Origin: Oerskovia sp042887685
GTDB taxonomy: Bacteria > Actinomycetota > Actinomycetes > Actinomycetales > Cellulomonadaceae
Length of the DNA: 64,000 nucleotides
Direction of reading: 5' to 3'
NCBI RefSeq assembly: GCF_042887685.1
Contig: NZ_JBHVOS010000010.1
Span: 62,001 to 126,000, forward strand
Positions 1 through 8,933 of this stretch are shown here, in pieces; position 1 is the stretch's first letter, and every line of letters begins with the position of its first letter. The notes under the pieces are model-generated. The model searched no databases. It was not told where the DNA came from and saw only the letters and a program-made list of their open reading frames with translations. A program made the translations under genes and the position numbers.

Positions 1-2
1 CG

Positions 3-287
3 ATCGACCGGGCCGTCATGGACCTCGCCGACAAGGTCGCGGCCGGCGCCGCGGACATGACCGAGCCCGACCTCACCGAGCTGCGCGACCTCGGCCTCGA
101 CGACGGCGAGATCCTCGACGTGATCCTGGCCGCGTCGGCGCGCTGCTTCTTCAGCTCGGTCCTCGAGGCGACGGGAACCCAGGCCGACGCGGCCTTCGCC
201 GACCTCGACCCGGCGATGCGTGACGCCCTGACCGTCGGCCGGCCGATCGCGACCCCCGACCCCGTGGGCCGGCACCTCGCCGGCTGA
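3..287 (+). CDS. AhpD/CMD-like peroxidase-related protein, C-terminal part
   Basis: The frame is open from the window edge, so the gene starts upstream and only about 94 C-terminal residues are visible. The text resembles the C-terminal helical half of carboxymuconolactone-decarboxylase/AhpD-like proteins: a segment like LRDLGLDDGEILDVILAAS followed by ARCFFSSVLEATG is typical of 'peroxidase-related' members. The catalytic CxxC pair of true AhpD proteins would lie upstream, outside the window, so activity cannot be judged. The ATG at 18 is probably internal because coding text continues before it. Family call moderate; function inferred only. Confidence 0.6.
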   Translation: MDRAVMDLADKVAAGAADMTEPDLTELRDLGLDDGEILDVILAASARCFFSSVLEATGTQADAAFADLDPAMRDALTVGRPIATPDPVGRHLAG

Positions 288-332
288 GACCCCGACTCCG
301 GCCCTCCCTCTCCCCGCCCCCTGCCCGGCGGC

Positions 333-408
333 GAGCATGCGGTCGGCATCCGGAATCGGCGGTTTCCGGACGCCAACCGCATGCTCGGCTGACGCCAACC
401 GCGTGCTC
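333..408 (-). repeat. 76-bp dispersed module, copy 1 (inverted relative to copies 2 and 3)
   Basis: One core GAGCATGCGGTCGGCATC (333-350), an 18-nt loop (351-368), then two inverted cores GACGCCAACCGCATGCTC (369-386) and GACGCCAACCGCGTGCTC (391-408) set 22 bp apart. Read on the minus strand this has the same architecture and total length as the copies at 31096 and 62815. It lies between the AhpD-like gene and the GH3 lipoprotein gene and can fold into a strong hairpin. Confidence 0.85.
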
Positions 409-500
409 GGCACCCACCGCACCCACCGCAGCCACAGCACCGTGACGCGAAGAACACGCCCCTGCGCCTCCGCTCGACGCGAGTCCCCCGCGAACGGTCC

Positions 501-506
501 TAGGGT
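501..506 (+). promoter_or_regulatory. -10 element of a probable leaderless promoter (GH3 gene)
   Basis: TAGGGT fits the actinobacterial TANNNT -10 motif and ends 6 nt before the ATG at 513, so transcription would start at or next to the start codon. No Shine-Dalgarno sequence is visible, which supports the reading. Confidence 0.5.
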
Positions 507-512
507 CGAAGC

Positions 513-1724
513 ATGAGGTCGTCCCGTCGAGGCGCCACGAGCGTCGCCCTGCTCACCACCGTCCTGCTGCTGGCCGCGTGCTCCCCGGGAGGGGGGACGC
601 CCTCCCCGACGGATGCTCCGCCGTCGGGCACGCCCCGCCCCACCGCGACCGCGACGCCCACCCCCACGCCCGACCCGACCACCGACGCCCCGGACCCCCT
701 CGCCGGGTGGACCCTGGAGCAGAAGGTGGGCCAGCTCCTCATGGTCGGGGTGAACGTGGGGAAGATCGACCAGTCGAGCTACGACGCGATCCACCAGCAC
801 CACGTGGGCAACGTGTTCCTCGCGGGGCGCACCCAGGCCGGCGTGGTGCCGGTCAAGAACCTCGTCGACTCGTTCACGGCCCTCGTGTCCGACGAGACGA
901 CGCACGGGACCCCGATGTTCGTCGCGACCGACCAGGAGGGCGGCAAGGTCCAGGTGCTCCGCGGGCCCGGCTTCTCCGACATGCCGAGCGCCATGGACCA
1001 GTCCGCGCTCGCCCCCGCGGATCTCCAGGACCAGGCCACCACGTGGGGCAAGGAGCTCGCCGACGCGGGGATCGACCTCAACCTCGCGCCCGTCATGGAC
1101 GTCGTCACGAGCCCGGAGACGGCGGTGACCAACGCACCGATCGGGTACTTCGGGCGGAACTACGGGTTCGGGGTCGAGACCGTGACGTCGCACGCGAACG
1201 CATTCAGTGCGGGCATGGAGGCGAACGACGTCGACGTCGCGATCAAGCACTTCCCGGGGCTGGGTCGCGTGGGCGGGAACACCGACACGACGGCCGATGT
1301 GCACGACGCCGTGACGACGCGCGACGACCCGTCGGTCGCTGCCTTCCGGTCCGGCATCGAGGCGGGCGCGGCGTTCGTCATGACCTCGACCGCGATCTAC
1401 GACCAGATCGACGGCAGCCTCCCCGCGGCGTTCTCGCCCGTGGTCGTGGACGGGCTGCTGCGCGGCGACCTCGGCTTCGGAGGTGTCGTCATCACGGACG
1501 ACGTGTCGAAGGCCGAGCAGGTCCAGGCGTGGTCACCGGGAGACCGGGCCGTCCTGACCATCGCTGCGGGCGGCGACATGGTGCTCGCGTCGGCCGACCC
1601 GGCCGTGGTCCCCGAGATGGCGACGGCCCTCGTCGGACGCGCGCAGGCCGACCCCGCCTTTGCCGCCACGGTCGACGCCGCGGTGCTGCGGGTGCTGGCG
1701 GCGAAGGAGCGCCTGGGGTCCTGA
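513..1724 (+). CDS. GH3 family lipoprotein, beta-N-acetylhexosaminidase-like
   Basis: 403 residues. Residues 1-23 form a lipoprotein signal with lipobox LAAC (Cys23), followed by a Pro/Thr-rich linker to about residue 65, so the enzyme is probably tethered outside the membrane. The rest is a single GH3 TIM-barrel domain like NagZ: DQEGGKVQVLRGPGF, KHFPGLGRVGGNTDT (compare KHFPGHGDT in NagZ) and VITDD, where the Asp is the expected nucleophile. The second Gly-His of the KHFPGHG loop is replaced by Gly-Leu, with a later His in TADVHD, so acid/base chemistry may differ. Likely role: removing GlcNAc from peptidoglycan or chitin fragments. Start chosen because it gives the lipoprotein signal and sits behind TAGGGT. 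Confidence 0.85.
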   Translation: MRSSRRGATSVALLTTVLLLAACSPGGGTPSPTDAPPSGTPRPTATATPTPTPDPTTDAPDPLAGWTLEQKVGQLLMVGVNVGKIDQSSYDAIHQHHVGNVFLAGRTQAGVVPVKNLVDSFTALVSDETTHGTPMFVATDQEGGKVQVLRGPGFSDMPSAMDQSALAPADLQDQATTWGKELADAGIDLNLAPVMDVVTSPETAVTNAPIGYFGRNYGFGVETVTSHANAFSAGMEANDVDVAIKHFPGLGRVGGNTDTTADVHDAVTTRDDPSVAAFRSGIEAGAAFVMTSTAIYDQIDGSLPAAFSPVVVDGLLRGDLGFGGVVITDDVSKAEQVQAWSPGDRAVLTIAAGGDMVLASADPAVVPEMATALVGRAQADPAFAATVDAAVLRVLAAKERLGS

Positions 1725-1752
1725 CGGGACCGTCGGCGGCACCGGTCCACGC

Positions 1753-1821
1753 CTGTCCACACCCTGTTCCACACGTTGTCCCCACGTCTGTCCACAAAGT
1801 TATCCACAGACCTGGGGACAG
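1753..1821 (+). promoter_or_regulatory. Phased DnaA-box array between convergent genes
   Basis: Five same-strand 9-mers resembling the DnaA box start at 1753 (CTGTCCACA), 1765 (TGTTCCACA), 1776 (TTGTCCCCA), 1788 (CTGTCCACA) and 1800 (TTATCCACA, a perfect classical box); the starts are 11-12 bp apart. A weaker inverted match (TGGGGACAG) follows at 1813-1821. The array lies between the 3' ends of the GH3 gene and livF, where no promoter is needed. DnaA-titrating box clusters away from oriC are known in several bacteria; that role here is inference. Confidence 0.7.
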
Positions 1822-1844
1822 TGTGCACAGGGGCGCTCCACCGC

Positions 1845-2550
1845 TCACGCGACCCCGAGGTACGCCTCCTTGATGCTCGGGTCCGCGAGCAGCTCCCGGC
1901 CGCCACCGGACCGCACGACCTCCCCCGTCTCGAGCACGTACGCACGGTGCGAGCGCGACAGCGCCTGTCGCGCGTTCTGCTCCACGAGCAGCACCGTGGT
2001 GCCCTGCGCGTTGATCTCCGAGACGATCCGGAAGATCTGCTGGATGACCATGGGCGCCAGGCCCATCGACGGCTCGTCGAGCAGCATGAGCCGCGGCCGG
2101 GCCATGAGCGCGCGCCCGATCGCGAGCATCTGCTGCTCGCCGCCGGACATGGTCCCACCCACCTGCGACGTGCGGTCCTCCAGCCGCGGGAACAGCTCGA
2201 AGACCCGGGCCAGCGTCTCGTCGTGCACGGCCTTGCTCTCGAACGTGCGCCCGTACGCGCCCATCTCCAGGTTCTCCAGCACCGTCATGCCGGGGAAGAT
2301 CCCCCGCCCCTCGGGTGCCTGCACGATCCCCTCCAGGACCCGCAGGTGAGGCTTCATGCGCGTGATGTCCTTGCCGTCGAACACGATCTTCCCGCGCGAC
2401 AGCGGCCGGATCCCCGAGACCGCGCGCATGGTCGTCGTCTTCCCGGCACCGTTGGCCCCGATGAGGGTCACGAGCTCGCCCTCCTCGACCGTGATCGAGA
2501 CGCCGCGCACGGCCTCGATCCGCCCGTAGGCGACCGTCATGTCGGTGATC

Positions 2551-2564
<14 letters not shown>
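1845..2564 (-). CDS. livF: Branched-chain amino-acid ABC transporter ATPase LivF
   Basis: 239 residues, the normal length for LivF. Walker A GANGAGKTT near residue 37, signature MSGGEQQML, Walker B LMLLDEPSMGLAP and the H-loop region are intact. It powers import of branched-chain amino acids together with LivG, the LivH/LivM permeases and the LivK binding protein, all encoded upstream on the same strand. Its start lies inside the end of livG (14-nt overlap, 2551-2564), so translation is coupled. It is the last gene of the operon; no clear Rho-independent hairpin follows, only the DnaA-box array. Confidence 0.95.
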
Positions 2565-3569
<1,005 letters not shown>

Positions 3570-3573
<4 letters not shown>

Positions 3574-4991
3574 CGGTGCCCCCCGTCGGTGGTCTCGTCG
3601 TGCTCGCCGGCACCGTTCCCGGTGTGCCCGTCGGTCCCGCTCCCGGTCCTGCCCCCCGTGCCCGACGCCGGAGCGGACGTCGCGTACGCGGCCTGCGGGC
3701 CGCCGTCGGGCACCTTGGCGAGCGTGCGGCGCGCGGCGACGTACAGCTCGCGCCCGTACGTGAGGAGCTTCTGCCGGACGGGTATGAGCCCCTGCGGCCG
3801 GAAGATCATGAGCACCATGAGCGCGACCCCGAAGAACAGGTACTTGTAGTTCGCGATCTCGTTGCCGTCGATCGGGATGCCGAACAGGGACGTACGGCCC
3901 AGGAAGAAGTTGGGCAGGTACACGATGATGAACGCCCCCAGGATCACGCCGAGCTTGTTGCCCTGACCACCCAGGACGACCGCGCACAGGAACAGGACCG
4001 AGTTGATGATGTTGAAGTTCGTCGGGATGACGAACTGCACCTGGCCCGCGTAGATCGCGCCCGAGACGCCGCCGATCGACGCCCCGATGACGAACGCCCA
4101 CAGCTTGAACTTGAACGTGGGCACGCCCATGATCTCGGCCGCGTCCTCGTCCTCGCGGATCGCGACCCACGCCCGACCCACGCGCGAGCGCTCGAGGTTC
4201 CCCACGAGCATGAGCGAGATGATGATGAACACCAGGGACAGCCAGAACCACCACACGCCCGAGCTGAGCGTCGTCCCGACGTTGCCCGCCGAGAACACGC
4301 CGTTCGGCAGCTCCTCGGTGACCCCGAGCCGCGGGTAGGCGACCGACTTCAGGCCCTGGCCACCGCCCGTGATCTCGTCGAGGTTGTCCGCGAGCAGGCG
4401 CACGATCTCACCGAAGCCGAGCGTCACGATCGCGAGGTAGTCGCCGCGCAGCCGCAGCGTCGGGGACCCCAGCACCAGGCCCGACATGGCCGTGATGGCG
4501 ACCGCGACGGGCAGGATCGCGAGCCACGCCCAGTCGTCGGACAGCCAGCCCTCGGGCTGCGTCACGTTCCACGGGCTGTCGGGGCTCGTCAGGATCGCGA
4601 GCGTGTACGCGCCGATCGCGTAGAAGCCCACGTAGCCGAGGTCGAGCAGACCCGCCTGCCCCACCACGACGTTCAGGCCGATCGCGATGAGCGCGTACAT
4701 CCCGAACTGCGCCATGACGGCCCCGAAGTTGGTGCCGACCGTGGTCAGGACCGGGATGTTCAGGATCGGCAGCAGGGCCACGAACAGGATGAACGGGACC
4801 CCGACCCCCCACTGCGCGGGCCGAGCGAGCGCGTCCCACCACAGCCGGAACCGGTCCCCGACCCCGCCGTGCGGCCGCTGCGCGACCGGCGTCTGACCCG
4901 CGGGCGGGAGCTCGGGGCGAGGACGTGCGGGCTGCGCGGCGCCGCCGGCGCCCGTCGTGCGGTCGTTCTCCGCAGGAGTGCTGGTGGTCAT
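3570..4991 (-). CDS. livM: Branched-chain amino-acid ABC permease LivM
   Basis: 473 residues. After about 55 hydrophilic residues come some ten membrane segments with the LivM-type conserved loop around LRGDYLAIVTLGFGEIVRLL. The C-terminal 45 residues are Gly/Thr/Ser-rich and probably disordered. The ATG at 4991 overlaps the livH stop as ATGA and has GGGAGG upstream, so I prefer it to a longer open frame. Forms the transmembrane channel with LivH. Confidence 0.92.
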
Positions 4992-6022
4992 GCTCGCGCC
5001 CTCCCCAAGGACTCGCCGAGGATGCCGGTCGGACGGAACATCAGGACCACGATCAGCAGGACGAACGCGACCACGTCGCGCCACTCCGTGCCGAACACGA
5101 CCTGGCCGTAGTTCTCCATGACGCCCAGCAGCAGGCCGCCGAGCAGCGCCCCGCGCAGGTTCCCGATCCCGCCGAGGACCGCCGCGGAGAACGCCTTGAT
5201 CCCGAGGATGAAGCCGCCCGAGTAGATGATCCCGTTGGGGACGCGCAGCGTGTACAGCAGCGCCGCGGCACCGGCCAGGACACCGCCGATGAGGAACGTC
5301 AGCATGATGATGCGCTCGCGCGAGACCCCCATGAGGGTCGCCGTCACAGGGTCCTGCGCGACCGCGCGGATGCCGCGGCCGAACTTGGTCCGGTTGATGA
5401 ACATGTCCGTCGCGAGCGCCAGGATCAGCGCCGAGAGCACGATGATGAGCGTCACGTTGGTGACGTTGGCGCCGAAGAGCGTGAACTGGACCTCGGGCTC
5501 GACCAGCCGGATCGGCTGCTCGGCGTTCACGCCGCCCAGCTCGCCGCCGGTCAGGGCCGGGAGCACGAAGTGCACGAACTCCTGGATCACGAACGAGGCA
5601 CCGATCGCGGTGATGAGGAAGACGAGCGACGGGGCCCCGCGTTTGCGCAACGGTCTGTAGGCCACGCGTTCGAGCCCGACGGCGGCCCCTCCCGCGACCA
5701 CCATGCCGCCGATCATCGCGATCCCCAGGTAGACGACCGTGAGCAGGACGCCCTTGTCGAACGCGTCACCGCTCGGGTAGAAGCCCAGGGCGAGGAGCGT
5801 GGCGTACTGCCCGAACATGCCGAGCATGAAGATCTCGGAGTGGGCGAAGTTGATGAGGCGCAGCACGCCGTAGACGAGCGTGTAGCCCACCGCGACGAGC
5901 GCGTAGACCGCGCCGTAGGTCAGGCCGTCGACGGTGAGGGCCCAGAAGTTGCGGCCCAGGGCCGCGAGGTCGAATCCGATGAGTGGGTCTGCGGCGAGGA
6001 CGTCGTGGACGAGCATCGACAT
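4988..6022 (-). CDS. livH: Branched-chain amino-acid ABC permease LivH
   Basis: 344 residues. Hydrophobic throughout with about eight membrane segments; the opening VDGLTYGAVYALVAVGYTLVYGVLRLINFAHSEIFMLG is the hallmark of LivH-type permeases, and the FILGIKAFSAAVLGGIGNLRGA stretch contains the conserved cytoplasmic loop. The start at 6022 has AAGGAG six nucleotides upstream. It follows livK after a 173-nt gap with a strong hairpin, consistent with a higher level of binding protein than of membrane parts. Confidence 0.93.
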   Translation of the reverse strand: MSMLVHDVLAADPLIGFDLAALGRNFWALTVDGLTYGAVYALVAVGYTLVYGVLRLINFAHSEIFMLGMFGQYATLLALGFYPSGDAFDKGVLLTVVYLGIAMIGGMVVAGGAAVGLERVAYRPLRKRGAPSLVFLITAIGASFVIQEFVHFVLPALTGGELGGVNAEQPIRLVEPEVQFTLFGANVTNVTLIIVLSALILALATDMFINRTKFGRGIRAVAQDPVTATLMGVSRERIIMLTFLIGGVLAGAAALLYTLRVPNGIIYSGGFILGIKAFSAAVLGGIGNLRGALLGGLLLGVMENYGQVVFGTEWRDVVAFVLLIVVLMFRPTGILGESLGRARA

Positions 6023-6127
6023 GCTGCTCCTTCGAGCCGGTGGGAGGGCGGTCGGCCGGCCACGGTCCGCCCACCCCGCGAGGAGGCGGTCGCACCGTGA
6101 CCCGCTCGGCGGCTGCCGTCAGGCGAC

Positions 6128-6169
6128 GCCGCCCCCGGCCCGGCCGAGCTCGACCGGGAAGGGGGCGGC
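6128..6169 (-). terminator. Intercistronic hairpin between livK and livH
   Basis: GCCGCCCCC (6128-6136) pairs with GGGGGCGGC (6161-6169), with further GC pairing inside the loop. No U-run follows on the minus strand. It lies in the livK-livH gap, so it is better read as an attenuating or RNA-stabilising hairpin that favours livK expression than as a full terminator. Confidence 0.6.
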
Positions 6170-6195
6170 GCTCCGGACAGGCGGGCGCCGACCGG

Positions 6196-7437
6196 CTACT
6201 GGACCTTGTAGATCCAGATCAGCGCGGACGAGAGCTCGCCCGTGTCGTCCCACTTGTAGGTGCGGGCCAGGCCCTCACCGTCGTAGTTCGTCACGAAGTC
6301 GAGCATCCCGGCACGGTCCGTGACACCCGACGCGATGCCCGTGAGCATGATCGTCGCCAGGTCGTAGCCCTCGACCGAGTAGACGCCCGGAGCCTGGCCG
6401 TTGAGCGCCTCGTACGCGGACGCGAACTCGTCGGGAGCCGGACCGCACGGGCACGAGAGGATCGCGCCCTTGGACGCCGCTCCCGCCTGGGTGACGAACT
6501 GCGGGTCGTTGGTCCCGTCCGCGGACACGAACGGGATGTCGACGCCCGCGTCACGCAGCTGCTGCGCGAACGGCGCGGCCTCGGCGTAGTAGCCCGCGTA
6601 GAAGACCGCGTCGGCGTCCGAGCTCGAGATGAGCTGGGTCGCGGCCGCGAAGTCCTTGTCGCCGACCTTGACCTCGGCCGAGCACGAGTCGTCGGCGGCG
6701 TCACCGAGACCAGCGGTGATCTCCTTCGCGAGGCCCACGCCGTAGTCCGAGTTGTCCTGGACCACGCAGACCTTCTCGTACCCGAGCGTGTCCACCATGT
6801 ACTTGGCGACCGCCGGGCCCTGGACCGCGTCGTTCGCGAGACCGCGGAAGAACGTCTTCCAGCCGTTCTTGGTGATGTCGGGGTTGGTGGCCGACGCCGA
6901 CAGCGACGGGAGGCCCGCCTGGCTGAAGACGTCGCCGGTCGCGGAGGTCTCGCCGGAGAACGCCGGGCCGAGGAGAGCGATGATGCTCGCGTCACCGACG
7001 ATCTGCGGGGCGACCTGGGTCGCCTTCTGCGGGTCGCCCTCGGTGTCGAACTCCTTGATCGTGACCTGGCAGCCCGCGTTCGCGGCGTTGAACGCGTCCA
7101 CGGCGACCTTGGCGCCGTAGAGGATGTTCTGCCCGAGCGCGGCGTTGGGACCGGTCAGAGCGCCTGCCATGGCGATCGAGGTGCCCTCGGCACACTCTGC
7201 CGCGCCGTCGCCGGCCGGGTCGACGGGGTCGCCCGAGGTCTCGACCGGGACCTCTTTGCCGTCGATGTCGATCTGGACGGACGGCACGATCTTCAGATCG
7301 GCCGACCCTGACTCGCTCGATGACTCCGTCGAGCTTCCGTTGTCCCCCTGAGACTGGGTACCGCATGCGGTGATGGCGAGGGTGGCGGCCAGCGCGAGAG
7401 CCAGCCCACCCGTCGTTCGACGTGCTGTGCGTTGCAT
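6196..7437 (-). CDS. livK: Branched-chain amino-acid ABC substrate-binding lipoprotein LivK-like
   Basis: 413 residues. Lipoprotein signal with lipobox ITAC (Cys25), a Ser/Gly-rich linker, then a periplasmic-binding-protein type I fold (Peripla_BP_6): ALTGPNAALGQNILYGAKVAVDAFN is the usual entry and GPAFSGETSATGDVF the hinge region. The frame is open to 7572, but GGAGG lies six nucleotides before the ATG at 7437 and only that start gives a clean signal peptide. First gene of the liv operon. Ligand specificity (Leu/Ile/Val or another small amide) cannot be read from sequence. Confidence 0.92.
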   Translation of the reverse strand: MQRTARRTTGGLALALAATLAITACGTQSQGDNGSSTESSSESGSADLKIVPSVQIDIDGKEVPVETSGDPVDPAGDGAAECAEGTSIAMAGALTGPNAALGQNILYGAKVAVDAFNAANAGCQVTIKEFDTEGDPQKATQVAPQIVGDASIIALLGPAFSGETSATGDVFSQAGLPSLSASATNPDITKNGWKTFFRGLANDAVQGPAVAKYMVDTLGYEKVCVVQDNSDYGVGLAKEITAGLGDAADDSCSAEVKVGDKDFAAATQLISSSDADAVFYAGYYAEAAPFAQQLRDAGVDIPFVSADGTNDPQFVTQAGAASKGAILSCPCGPAPDEFASAYEALNGQAPGVYSVEGYDLATIMLTGIASGVTDRAGMLDFVTNYDGEGLARTYKWDDTGELSSALIWIYKVQ

Positions 7438-7507
7438 TCCGAACCTCCGTGCGCCCAGATCGCACCCAGGGTGCTCAGAGACCTCGCACCCGCGGTGGAT
7501 CACCTGA

Positions 7508-7523
7508 TATTCAGCACTGAATA
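7508..7523. promoter_or_regulatory. Candidate operator upstream of livK
   Basis: TATTCAGCACTGAATA is a perfect 7-2-7 dyad in a locally AT-rich island 71 nt upstream of the livK start. Its position, symmetry and composition suggest a repressor or activator site in the liv promoter; the cognate regulator is not in this window. Confidence 0.5.
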
Positions 7524-7758
7524 ACGTGCTGACGATGGCACAGGTCGGACGAGCGCGAAACCCCAGATGCACAATTGCAACCGGGGAGGCACACCCGGCG
7601 AACCGGACAAGGCGCCCGACGTCCCGGGCCCCGGGTCCGACGACCTGAGTGCCTGGAACGTACGCGGGCGCGGTTACGCGAGACTCCGTCCCTCGTTACG
7701 GCGCCGTCACGGGAACGTCTCGATCTGGTGCCGGGCCCGGTACACCGGTCGCCCGGCA

Positions 7759-7828
7759 CCGACCGACCCGCGCCGACCGACCCGCGCCGGACGACCCGCG
7801 CCGGACGACCCGCGCCGGACGACCGGCT
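7759..7828. repeat. Five tandem 14-bp units
   Basis: Units start at 7759, 7773, 7787, 7801 and 7815; consensus CCGGACGACCCGCG, the first two reading CCGACCGACCCGCG and the last ending GGCT. The unit length is not a multiple of three and the array is non-coding, just downstream of the aldo/keto reductase, so copy number may vary between strains. Confidence 0.85.
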
Positions 7829-7869
7829 CAGGATGCCCGGCACCCGCCGACCCGCACCGGCCGCCCGGC

Positions 7870-8721
7870 TCAGGACGGGTACTGCGAGAACGCCGCGGTC
7901 GCGGGGTCGGAGCCGAGCCGGGCGTCGGAGTCGAGCGCGTCGATCGCGGCGACCTCGTCGGGCGACAGCTCGAAGCCGAACACGTCGATGTTGGCCGCGA
8001 GCCGCTCGGGGTCCACCGACTTGGGGATCACGATCCGGTCGCCCTGGACGTGCCAGCGCAGGATCGCCTGGGCGGGCGTGACGCCGTGGGCGTCCGCGAC
8101 CGCGGCGACGGCGGGGTGGTCGAGGTCGGCGCCGCGGCCGAGCGGCGAGTACGCCTCGACGGCGATCCCCGCGGCGAGGGTCGCTGCCTGCGTGGCGCGC
8201 TGCTGGTAGGTCGGGTGGACCTCGATCTGGTTGACGGCCGGCACCACGTCGGTCTCGGCGAGCAGGCGCGCGAGGTGCTCGGGCAGGAAGTTGGAGACGC
8301 CGATCGCCCGGGCCGCGCCATCGGCGTAGAGCTTCTCGAACGCCCGCCAGGTCTCGACGTAGAGGTCCCTGCTGGGGACGGGCCAGTGGACGAGGTAGAG
8401 GTCGACGACCTCGACGTCGAGCTCCTCGCGCGAGTCCTCGAACGCCTGCAGCGCCGACTCGTACCCCTGGTCGCCGTTGCGGAGCTTGGTCGTCACGAAG
8501 ATCTCGTCCCGGCGCAGGCCGCTCGCGCGCAGCGCGGCGCCGACCCCGGCCTCGTTGTAGTACCCGGCCGCGGTGTCGATGTGCCGGTACCCGGCCTCGA
8601 GCGCCTGCTCGACGTTCGCCTGGGTCGCGTCGTCGGGCACCTTGAAGACGCCGAGCCCGACCTGCGGGACGGTGACACCGTTGTTGAGCACGACGTCGGG
8701 GACCTGTGCGGGAGAGACCAT
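7870..8721 (-). CDS. Aldo/keto reductase (2,5-diketo-gluconate reductase-like)
   Basis: 283 residues, one complete AKR TIM barrel. The catalytic tetrad is visible: Asp49 and Tyr54 in HIDTAAGYYNE, Lys79 in TTKLRN and His112 in LYLVHWP. The NADPH-binding segment IPKSVDPERLAANIDVF is also present. It matches the AKR3/AKR5-like prokaryotic reductases that reduce small carbonyls, but the substrate cannot be assigned. ATG at 8721 chosen; a GTG one codon upstream is too close to the AAAGGGG purine run. Divergent from the deacetylase gene. Confidence 0.92.
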   Translation of the reverse strand: MVSPAQVPDVVLNNGVTVPQVGLGVFKVPDDATQANVEQALEAGYRHIDTAAGYYNEAGVGAALRASGLRRDEIFVTTKLRNGDQGYESALQAFEDSREELDVEVVDLYLVHWPVPSRDLYVETWRAFEKLYADGAARAIGVSNFLPEHLARLLAETDVVPAVNQIEVHPTYQQRATQAATLAAGIAVEAYSPLGRGADLDHPAVAAVADAHGVTPAQAILRWHVQGDRIVIPKSVDPERLAANIDVFGFELSPDEVAAIDALDSDARLGSDPATAAFSQYPS

Positions 8722-8933
8722 CACCCCTTTCTACCCTGGCCCCCGCAGGGGGCACCACCCGTCCCGGCGGCGCCGGGACGGTCGCGGGAGGGGAGCCGGT
8801 CGGTGATCGGTCGGTGAAGCCTGTGGAGCCGTTGCGACGACCGTGCGAGAGGGTGCCGGAGACGACTGTGGCACTGCTCTCATCCGCCGTGCCGGTCGCG
8901 ACGCGCACCGGGTGCTGGTGGCACGGTGGACTG

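Larger units (their letters stand above)
7438..7869. other. 432-nt non-coding region upstream of livK
   Basis: No credible gene. The half nearest livK (about 7500-7570) is distinctly AT-richer than its surroundings and should hold the liv promoter; it contains the dyad at 7508-7523 and a smaller one, GGTGGATCACC (7494-7504). The half nearest the aldo/keto reductase holds five tandem 14-bp units. Confidence 0.6.

Noticed and set aside
1753..1821. Replication origin (oriC or plasmid iterons)
   Set aside because: No dnaA, dnaN, rep or par genes and no AT-rich unwinding element beside the boxes; an accessory DnaA-binding cluster is the more modest reading.
3574..4254. N-terminal extension of livG to 4254
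   Set aside because: The upstream codons overlap livM in another frame. The ATGA overlap at 3570-3573 and family length favour the short form.
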